From SVQP01 sp045587385 (lineage in GTDB: Bacteria; Bacillota; Clostridia; Oscillospirales; CAG-272): a stretch of 9,469 bases of DNA. The translations under genes and the position numbers were made by a program. The number at the start of each line of letters is the position of its first letter. The first letter of the stretch is position 1. This document shows positions 1 through 5,488 of this stretch, piece by piece. Where the stretch lies: positions 1 through 9,469 of the forward strand of contig JAZNCE010000105.1 of assembly GCA_045587385.1 (NCBI GenBank), read 5' to 3'. The notes under the pieces are model-generated. The model worked only from the letters and a program-made list of their open reading frames with translations. It was not told where the DNA came from and ran no database searches.

Positions 1-5
1 TCGCA

Positions 6-114
6 CCCGAGAGCGAATGCATTTTTGATGGATTTTGGTGAGATTTTGCGAAGCAAGATACCAATCTTGCGAGTAAAAGCACGCCGAAAGACGCATAAAT
101 GCATCGCCCTCGGG
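6..114. repeat. Two-tier inverted-repeat element, no gene
   Basis: The outer arms 6-24 and 97-114 pair over 17 base pairs, interrupted by one mismatch (12 against 108) and one bulged A (17). Inside them is a second hairpin with perfect 7-bp arms GCAAGAT (53-59) and ATCTTGC (64-70) around the loop ACCA; TTTT at 44-47 and AAAA at 75-78 could extend it. Read on the minus strand, the segment just beyond the right arm begins with GAATTGCCC, a word also found in the hairpin array at the other end of the window (9385-9393), which hints at a related family of intergenic structured repeats. The element has no identifiable transposase and no clear target-site duplication. It may be a non-autonomous miniature element, a structured RNA or a cruciform-forming spacer. 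The structure is directly visible; the classification is inference. Confidence 0.5.
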
Positions 115-182
115 CAATTCGGTTCGATTCCCGTACGGCTAGGTTTGAATTATTATACCCGAACGGATAACCGTGCCGTTTT

Positions 183-250
183 GCCCGCAACTCCCCTTCA
201 GTCGCCTTCGGCGCCGGCTTCCCCTCGGGGGACGCCTTTTGGGCGCGCAT
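183..250. repeat. GC-rich double-hairpin intergenic repeat
   Basis: Two adjacent stem-loops stand out. CGCC (203-206) pairs with GGCG (210-213) over the loop TTC. TCCCC (220-224) pairs with GGGGA (228-232) over TCG and is flanked by GGC (216-218) and GCC (234-236), which extend it past a T/C mismatch. The pattern of a cytosine-rich tract, a short G/C hairpin, a C-run/G-run hairpin and a tail like GCCTTTTGGGCGCGC resembles dispersed intergenic repeats often seen in clostridial genomes; that resemblance is from memory and not from a search. It probably does not code for protein, although open frames happen to cross it. Confidence 0.45.
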
Positions 251-341
251 CCGTTCCGTTCTCTTGTCTGTTGTGGGAGATTTCTTAACATAAAGACATT
301 GGGCCTTGCTCCCGCAAAAGCCGGGCAACACCGACACGCTC

Positions 342-371
342 AAAGCAGCTTTTCTTCGGAAAAGCTGCTTT
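342..371. terminator. Perfect 13-bp stem with UUCG loop (terminator-like)
   Basis: AAAGCAGCTTTTC (342-354) and GAAAAGCTGCTTT (359-371) are perfect complements around TTCG, forming the exceptionally stable C(UUCG)G tetraloop. The stem itself ends in TTT but no long T-run follows on either strand: GTGCAC follows on the plus strand, GAGCG on the minus. It could be the terminator of a gene beyond the left edge, a transcript-end stabiliser, or part of the leader upstream of the lipoprotein gene. The hairpin is certain from the sequence; its role as a terminator is only moderately supported. Confidence 0.45.
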
Positions 372-417
372 GTGCACTTGGTGAGCAAAAAAACGAAAAA
401 TTTTTCAAAAAACGCGA

Positions 418-447
418 ACTTTTTTGATTTTTTTGCGTCTATATAAG
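418..447 (+). promoter_or_regulatory. Possible weak promoter of the lipoprotein gene
   Basis: A TATAAG box lies at 442-447 in an AT-rich stretch, about 36 bases before the start codon. The best -35 candidate at an 18-base spacing is the poor match ACTTTT (418-423). The region from 380 to 470 is rich in A and T runs, which could act as an UP element or give curvature. The lipoprotein gene should have a promoter somewhere after the hairpin at 342-371, but this exact placement is tentative. Confidence 0.3.
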
Positions 448-470
448 TAGAGCGATCCATTTTTCTGCAA

Positions 471-476
471 AGGAGG
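471..476 (+). promoter_or_regulatory. Shine-Dalgarno site of the lipoprotein gene
   Basis: AGGAGG, a perfect core match to the 16S rRNA 3' end, is followed by seven bases and the ATG at 484. This fixes the start of the lipoprotein gene. Confidence 0.85.
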
Positions 477-483
477 AAAGATC

Positions 484-1884
484 ATGAAAAAAAGAACGCT
501 TATCATTTGTGCCTTGCTGGCGTGCGTGATGCTGCTTGCATCCTGTCAGACGCTGAAGGACGCGCTGCGCCCCGATCCCAAGACGGCAGAGGAGCTGTGG
601 GAACGCATCGGGGAAGTCATGGAGGGCTTTGATTCCCACGAGATCGCCATGGAGATGGATATGGTCATGGTGGTCGGGGGGTATGCCGTAGAGTCAAGTG
701 CTACGGGTACGCTGATCGAGGACAGCGGTGACGATTATTACTATTACAGCGACACAAAGATTACAATGAAGTGTGACGAGCTGGATCTGGATCAGGAAAC
801 GCGCGCCATCAGCGCGTTCATGGACGGAAAAGCATTTGAATTCCGCAGTGAGGACGGCTACGAGCGCAAGCTGTACAGCAAGATGACGGCAGAGGAATAC
901 GCGGAGTATCTTGCAGCGGACAGAGCAGAGAGCAGTATGGACGCTGATATCACGGATTGCACCAACGCAGAATTTGCGGAAAACGAGGACGAAACCTGGA
1001 CGCTGACCTACTCGGGGTATACCAAGAAGGCGGTCAACGGCATTACAAGTGCCTTGTCTACGCAGGAGCTGGACGTGTTCGGTGCGGATATCGTGGACGT
1101 AAAGGTCACGTTCTTGACAGACGAGAACTTCCGTGTGACCGATATCTCCATGGAGTTTGAGTTTGATGTCGACGAGGATGCAAAGCAAACTCCCGTGCTG
1201 GACGTGCGCATGAAGCTGGTGGCTGTGGGTGACGGTGTCACGCGCGTGACGGACACCATCGACGCATCCAAATACAAAGAGGTGGACGACCTCGCCATCC
1301 GCAAGGAAATCACCAAGCTCATCAAGGACAGATACGAGGCAGAAGAGGGCTCCTTCCGCTACGTGCAGGAGCAGACGTTCAAGGCAATGGGACAAACCGA
1401 AAAATTCACCGAGACCGACACGGTGCTGTACGGCGTCAGGGATGGAAAATTTTATTATGACATCACGGCGGAGTACGACAGCGTCAGCATGAAGCTTGCT
1501 TACGAGAACGGTGCTTGCACGGTGACCGTGGAGGGCGAGTCTTATTCCGAGCCGCAGACCGAGCAGGAAGCAAGAGCCTTGGTCGAGATGCTGATCAATG
1601 ACAGTACGTACGGCTATCATGCCGAATCTATTACCAATATTACGGATAAGGGCAACGGCGTCTGGGAGATCGAGCAGGCGTTGGGGGATACGTCTGAGCT
1701 TGAAGGGATTTTTGAGTCTATGGACGGCACGTACAAATCGGCAACCCAGACCGTGACCGTCACCATCAAGGACGGCAAGCTGACCGAGATCAAAACCGTG
1801 ATCACGGCATCGGGCAGTATCACCTCGGGCAGCATATATCAGGTGAGCTATACCTTGAAAATGCATACGGTGTTTACGGATTAA
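484..1884 (+). CDS. Secreted lipoprotein of unknown function with two similar halves
   Basis: The gene encodes 466 residues. The start is supported by AGGAGG seven bases upstream and by an immediate type II signal peptide: positive MKKR, a hydrophobic stretch at 6-19, then the lipobox L18-A19-S20-C21, so Cys21 should be lipidated and the protein anchored on the outer face of the membrane. The mature part is acidic, rich in Asp, Glu, Thr and beta-prone residues, with no further membrane helix. Two halves appear related: residues about 30-250 and about 275-466 each run from a helical start through alternating strands, with matching stretches beginning ITDCT (156) and ITNIT (383), then a WTL/WEI strand and a V-T-x-T/V-x-x-D-x-x strand pair. 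This resembles the LolA/LppX-like folds found in several Firmicutes lipoproteins (for example DUF6612-type), but I cannot assign a family. It is closed by its own terminator and so is separate from the downstream operon; a link to the transglutaminase is possible only by proximity. Confidence 0.9.
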   Translation: MKKRTLIICALLACVMLLASCQTLKDALRPDPKTAEELWERIGEVMEGFDSHEIAMEMDMVMVVGGYAVESSATGTLIEDSGDDYYYYSDTKITMKCDELDLDQETRAISAFMDGKAFEFRSEDGYERKLYSKMTAEEYAEYLAADRAESSMDADITDCTNAEFAENEDETWTLTYSGYTKKAVNGITSALSTQELDVFGADIVDVKVTFLTDENFRVTDISMEFEFDVDEDAKQTPVLDVRMKLVAVGDGVTRVTDTIDASKYKEVDDLAIRKEITKLIKDRYEAEEGSFRYVQEQTFKAMGQTEKFTETDTVLYGVRDGKFYYDITAEYDSVSMKLAYENGACTVTVEGESYSEPQTEQEARALVEMLINDSTYGYHAESITNITDKGNGVWEIEQALGDTSELEGIFESMDGTYKSATQTVTVTIKDGKLTEIKTVITASGSITSGSIYQVSYTLKMHTVFTD

Positions 1885-1904
1885 AAGATCGCGTTTTTGC
1901 TCAA

Positions 1905-1942
1905 AAAATAAGCACACCTGCTGCGGCAGGTGTTCTTATTTT
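1905..1942. terminator. Bidirectional intrinsic terminator after the lipoprotein gene
   Basis: ACACCTGC (1914-1921) pairs with GCAGGTGT (1926-1933) over the loop TGCG, and past one C/T mismatch AAAATAAG (1905-1912) pairs with CTTATTTT (1935-1942). This gives 16 pairs in a 17-step stem with a T-rich 3' side. The A-rich left arm gives a T-rich tail on the minus strand too, so it can work in both directions. It lies 20 bases after the lipoprotein stop codon and insulates that gene from the operon. Confidence 0.9.
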
Positions 1943-1969
1943 ATGCTTTCCGAAATTGTAAATTTTTTT

Positions 1970-1993
1970 CTTGACATGTAGAAAATGTACAAG
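1970..1993. promoter_or_regulatory. Imperfect dyad upstream of the operon promoter (possible operator)
   Basis: CTTGACAT (1970-1977) and ATGTACAAG (1985-1993) are inverted copies with one extra base in the right arm, separated by seven bases. The site begins 39 bases before the -35 box of the operon promoter, a position suited to an activator or repressor. It contains TTGACA (1971-1976), but no fitting -10 lies 16-18 bases downstream, so I do not call that a promoter. Regulatory function is inference. Confidence 0.3.
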
Positions 1994-2008
1994 AGGCGTT
2001 TGAAGCTC

Positions 2009-2038
2009 TTGAAAAATACTGACAAAATGTGTTATAAT
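2009..2038 (+). promoter_or_regulatory. Vegetative (sigma-A type) extended -10 promoter of the operon
   Basis: TTGAAA (2009-2014) is followed, after 18 bases, by a perfect TATAAT (2033-2038) preceded by TG at 2030-2031, that is an extended -10. Transcription should begin near 2044-2046, leaving a leader of about 30 bases before the MoxR start. There is no room for a riboswitch or attenuator in that leader. Confidence 0.8.
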
Positions 2039-2056
2039 GACTTCATATAGCTTTTG

Positions 2057-2064
2057 AAAGGAAG
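2057..2064 (+). promoter_or_regulatory. Shine-Dalgarno site that decides the MoxR start
   Basis: AAAGGAAG lies 10 bases before the ATG at 2075. The in-frame TTG at 2054 overlaps this ribosome binding site and has none of its own, so ATG 2075 is taken as the start. Confidence 0.7.
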
Positions 2065-2074
2065 TACACGAATT

Positions 2075-3085
2075 ATGAACACCGAAAGCCAAAACAACAC
2101 CCCCACCATGTCCCCCGAAATGCAGGAGGCACACGGCAAGATCATGGCTGCCATTGCAGAGGTAGAGAAGGTCATCGTCGGCAAGAGAAATGAGATCATC
2201 ATGCTCATGACCGCCATGCTCTCCGGCTCTCACGTGCTGATCGAGGACGTACCCGGTACGGGTAAGACCACGCTGGCATCCGCGCTGGCAAAGACCACGG
2301 GTCTTTCCTTCAAGCGTGCACAGTTCACCCCCGACGTTATGGCTTCCGACATCACCGGTTTCCACATTTATAACAGACAAAAGGAAGAGTTCGAGTTCCG
2401 CACCGGTCTGGTTATGTGTAATCTGCTGCTGGCAGACGAGATCAACCGTGCCAGCCCCAAGACCCAGTCGGCACTGCTTGAGGCAATGGAAGAGAATAAG
2501 GTTTCCGTAGACGGCGAGACCATGGCAGTGCCGGATCCCTTTATGGTTATTGCAACCCAGAACCCCACGGGCTACGTCGGTACCTATCCGCTGCCCGAGG
2601 CACAGCTCGACCGTTTCGCACTCAAGATCTTTATGGGCTATCCCAGCGCGCAGGAGGAGATCAACATCATCAAGGCGCGCCGCGAGAGCAGCCCGCTGGA
2701 ACAGGTCAATGCGGTGCTGAGCGTGGACGAGATCAAGGCGATCAGAGAGCTGGTCACCAAGGTAGAGATCAACGACGAGCTGTATAAGTACATAGTAGAC
2801 CTGATCTGCGCAACCAGAAAGCATCCCTCGCTCTCTCTGGGCGCATCTCCCCGTGCAACCGTTGCGCTGATGCACTTAGTACGCGCTTACGCATTCCTGC
2901 GCGGCAGAGATTACGTGCTGCCCGATGATATTGCAGCCATTTTCCGCTCCGCGATCAGCCACCGTCTGATGCTCAAGCAGGAGGCAAAGCTGAACCACAT
3001 CACGGCAAACGACGTGCTGGGTGAGATTTTGCGTACCACCGAAGTGCCTTACAAGGGCAAAAGAGAGACCAAGGCTTCTGTCTGA
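2075..3085 (+). CDS. MoxR-family AAA+ ATPase
   Basis: The product has 336 residues, usual for MoxR proteins, and is cytosolic. Landmarks numbered from ATG 2075: Walker A DVPGTGKTT at 58-66 with Lys64; Walker B LLLADE at 117-122 followed by INRASPKTQ; sensor 1 IATQNP with Asn163; the MoxR hallmark GTYPLPEAQLDRF at 169-181 with Arg180 as likely arginine finger; sensor 2 GASPRAT at 256-262 with Arg260; and the C-terminal lid with the typical RGRDYVLPDDI segment. All catalytic residues are present. MoxR ATPases are believed to act as chaperones that mature or remodel partner proteins, often with vWA domains. Here it is the first gene of an operon and the next gene, 16 bases on, encodes a DUF58 (vWA-like) protein, its probable client. 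The arrangement matches B. subtilis yeaC-yeaD-yebA. The specific target is unknown. Confidence 0.96.
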   Translation: MNTESQNNTPTMSPEMQEAHGKIMAAIAEVEKVIVGKRNEIIMLMTAMLSGSHVLIEDVPGTGKTTLASALAKTTGLSFKRAQFTPDVMASDITGFHIYNRQKEEFEFRTGLVMCNLLLADEINRASPKTQSALLEAMEENKVSVDGETMAVPDPFMVIATQNPTGYVGTYPLPEAQLDRFALKIFMGYPSAQEEINIIKARRESSPLEQVNAVLSVDEIKAIRELVTKVEINDELYKYIVDLICATRKHPSLSLGASPRATVALMHLVRAYAFLRGRDYVLPDDIAAIFRSAISHRLMLKQEAKLNHITANDVLGEILRTTEVPYKGKRETKASV

Positions 3086-3101
3086 GTAAAGGAGAGAGCG
3101 C

Positions 3102-5483
3102 ATGGAACAGACCAAACTCTGTCCAAGGTGCGGCAAAAGCATACCTGCGAATAAAACGTACTGTATGAGCTGCGGTGCGACGGTGGCAACCAAATGCCCC
3201 GATTGCGGCAAGATACTGCCGCTGAACCCCAAGGTATGTGACGGTTGCGGACATTCGTTCGTGCAAAAGAAGACCAAGGCAAAGAAAAAGGCAAAGCCGG
3301 TGGATTACGCCAAGCTTTACCGCATTCTGCTCTGGGCTCTTTCGGGCGTAATGCTTGTCTGCCAGATCGTGTTTGTCTGCTTGGATGCCGTACGCATCGC
3401 AGTTCCGGACGTGCTGGATCTGCACGCGAGCGGCATGGGATTATTTTCGTATTTCTCGGGTGGAGAGCTTGCAGGGTTGGAGGAATACCTTGATTTGTTC
3501 AAGCTGACCGAGGAAAATATTTTGGGTGCGCTGCTTGGCTTACAGGCGGCGGGCGTGCTGTATTTCTGCGCGCTGATCTGCACCCTTTGCTACGCACTTG
3601 TCGTAGGCTTCAATTTATTCCGCTTCGGACCCAAGAGCGTCAAGCATATGACGCTGTGGGCTGCCATCGTGGCGGGACTGGACGCGCTGGCAAGCGTGCT
3701 TTGCATTGCCTGCGGCGCAGGACTTGCTTCTCGCCTGCGCGGTGTGGAGAAGTACGTGGAGGACGGCATTGTCGTCAAGCACGTCACGCCCTTTGTGCTG
3801 ATCTCCGCTTTGCTGCTGCTCGGCACGCTGATCGTGCTGTACCGCATCTTTTACAAAAAGCAAGAGGCGGATGCAAGAGAGAAAAACTTCAAAGAGATCT
3901 TTGTCAACGAAACCACGGTCGCGCTGGCGTCCAAGATCCGTCTGCCCTCCACCAAAAAGGAGAGGGAAGCGTACAAGCGCGGCAAGGATATGGGCAAGCG
4001 AGGCGCAACGGTTGCGCTGACGGGCAATTTCTGGTGGTATCTGGGCATTCTGGGTGCTGCGCTGATCTTTACGCAGGCACTTAATAACGCCTTTTCGCAT
4101 ATTCTGTTCATTTTCCTTGTGTTCCTTTTGCCCGTGCTGTTCCTTTACATGCTCAGCGCAAAAATGTCCCTCAGCGTGTACATGATGTCGGATGCGGCAA
4201 CCGTGGAAAAGAATCAGCCTTACGAGTATCACTTCCGCGTCAACAACGGCTCGATCTTTGCCTATCCCTTCGTGGAGGCGCAGATGTGGCTGCCGCAGGC
4301 GAACAGCGTGCGCTGCACCATGCGTACCGTGCGCCTGGCTCTTGCACCCTTCTCCAGCTATGACGTGGGCAACGAGGTGCGCTTCCGCTTCCGCGGTACC
4401 TACGATATCGGTGTCAAGTGCTTTTACGTATACGATTTCTTCCGTCTGATGCGCGTGCGCGTGGACGTGGAGAATTACAATCAGGTCTACGTTCTGCCCA
4501 GAAAGCTCAATCTGGATGAGGCGGCTGCGCAGGCGATCTCGGACAGCGTATCAAGAACGGTGCGCTCGCCCATTTCGTATGACCGTCTGGAGGTCAGCGA
4601 CATCCGCGATTACCGCATGGGTGACTCGCTCAAGAGCATTCACTGGAAGCTGTCGTCCAAGAGCGAGCAGATGATCGTCAAGGAGTACAATACCGGTACT
4701 GCCAATATCACCAACGTGTACTGTGATCTGGCACGCACCTTCCCGGATGCGCCTCCCAAGCCCATCACGCCCCAGGAGCTGACCCGCAAGCAGGAAAAGG
4801 CGCAGAAAAAGGCAGAAAAGCGCAAGATCAAGAGCGCGGTCGCCCTTGCCAAGGATCAGGGCATCAAGCTCTCGCGTGAGCAAAAGGACGCTTTGCGCGA
4901 GGAATTCCGCGCCTCTGCCGAGCAGGCGCGCAAGGATGCGCTGCCCGAGAGACAGGAAGAGCATTTGCTTTCGCAGGATATTTACTATGAGGATATGAAC
5001 GAGTACCTTGCCGACGGTGTGGTCGAGCTGACCGTTGCCGTGCTGCTGGAGGAATTCCGCAACGGCAAGATCGTCAATCTGATGTGGTTTGACCGCCGCA
5101 GCGAGGCGGGCGCGTATTGCGTCACCCTGCACGGCAAGGAGGATTTTGAGCTGATCTTCCGTGAGTTTGCCACCGCTCCGCTTTGCGCTCCCGAGGATAC
5201 CGTGGCAAGACTTTGCGCCATGGCGTCCGAAACGCAGAGCACCAAGCAGATCTTTGTCACGGGTGCGATTGACCGCGCGTCGGTCAGCGCGCTGTGCTCC
5301 ATTCCGGGTATGACCGAGGGCGCAACCTTCGGCTCTTCGCAGGTCATGCTGTATAATCCCGAGGAGAGATTTGCGAACCGCGCGCAGAGGTTGCGCTATA
5401 TCGAGGGCTGCCGCGGACAGCTTGCCGAAAACGGACTTGTACTGGTTGAGGGCAGATTGCCCGAACAAAATGAGGGGAGGTGA
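3102..5483 (+). CDS. Membrane protein: tandem zinc ribbon, four-helix module and DUF58 (vWA-like) domain
   Basis: 793 residues; the ATG follows GGAG by seven bases. The N-terminus carries two zinc ribbons, CxxC-N10-CxxC, at Cys7/10/21/24 and Cys32/35/46/49, then a lysine-rich linker (56-66). Four predicted helices follow at about 75-94, 148-169, 184-206 and 230-248, a basic linker (250-308), and a helix pair at about 312-327 and 333-351 such as DUF58 proteins normally carry. The DUF58 core has its signature SDIRDYRMGDSLKSIHWK at 499-516 and a vWA-like strand YCDLART at 540-546, where the metal site DxSxS is degenerate (Ala544, Thr546). A highly charged insert of about 90 residues (about 546-635) interrupts the vWA-like part. 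An even number of helices puts both ends in the cytosol, where the MoxR ATPase can reach them. Typical DUF58 proteins are near 300-450 residues, so this one is greatly enlarged. Probable role: MoxR partner in the operon; biochemical activity unknown. Confidence 0.92.
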   Translation: MEQTKLCPRCGKSIPANKTYCMSCGATVATKCPDCGKILPLNPKVCDGCGHSFVQKKTKAKKKAKPVDYAKLYRILLWALSGVMLVCQIVFVCLDAVRIAVPDVLDLHASGMGLFSYFSGGELAGLEEYLDLFKLTEENILGALLGLQAAGVLYFCALICTLCYALVVGFNLFRFGPKSVKHMTLWAAIVAGLDALASVLCIACGAGLASRLRGVEKYVEDGIVVKHVTPFVLISALLLLGTLIVLYRIFYKKQEADAREKNFKEIFVNETTVALASKIRLPSTKKEREAYKRGKDMGKRGATVALTGNFWWYLGILGAALIFTQALNNAFSHILFIFLVFLLPVLFLYMLSAKMSLSVYMMSDAATVEKNQPYEYHFRVNNGSIFAYPFVEAQMWLPQANSVRCTMRTVRLALAPFSSYDVGNEVRFRFRGTYDIGVKCFYVYDFFRLMRVRVDVENYNQVYVLPRKLNLDEAAAQAISDSVSRTVRSPISYDRLEVSDIRDYRMGDSLKSIHWKLSSKSEQMIVKEYNTGTANITNVYCDLARTFPDAPPKPITPQELTRKQEKAQKKAEKRKIKSAVALAKDQGIKLSREQKDALREEFRASAEQARKDALPERQEEHLLSQDIYYEDMNEYLADGVVELTVAVLLEEFRNGKIVNLMWFDRRSEAGAYCVTLHGKEDFELIFREFATAPLCAPEDTVARLCAMASETQSTKQIFVTGAIDRASVSALCSIPGMTEGATFGSSQVMLYNPEERFANRAQRLRYIEGCRGQLAENGLVLVEGRLPEQNEGR
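5475..5480 (+). promoter_or_regulatory. Shine-Dalgarno site that decides the transglutaminase start
   Basis: GGGAGG lies eight bases before GTG 5489. The alternative in-frame GTG at 5480 overlaps the stop codon of the previous gene but sits directly on the ribosome binding site, with no suitable spacing. GTG 5489 is therefore preferred. The site is inside the last codons of the DUF58 gene, so translation of the two is probably coupled. Confidence 0.7.
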
Positions 5484-5488
5484 GCACC

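Noticed and set aside
118..138. tRNA T-arm-like string GGTTCGATTCC
   Set aside because: The five flanking bases do not form a proper T stem (two of five pairs fail and one is a wobble), and there is no matching acceptor, D or anticodon arm upstream.
25..427. Two overlapping plus-strand open frames of 87 and 84 codons
   Set aside because: They run through the inverted repeat and the GC-rich hairpin repeat, lack good ribosome binding sites and have low-complexity Ser/Pro/Arg content, so they look like translated repeat DNA.
1971..1976. TTGACA as a -35 box
   Set aside because: No acceptable -10 box lies 16-18 bases downstream; the TATAAT at 2033 is far too distant and has a better partner at 2009.
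2054..2074. TTG start seven codons before the MoxR ATG
   Set aside because: It overlaps the ribosome binding site and has none of its own; ATG 2075 fits better.
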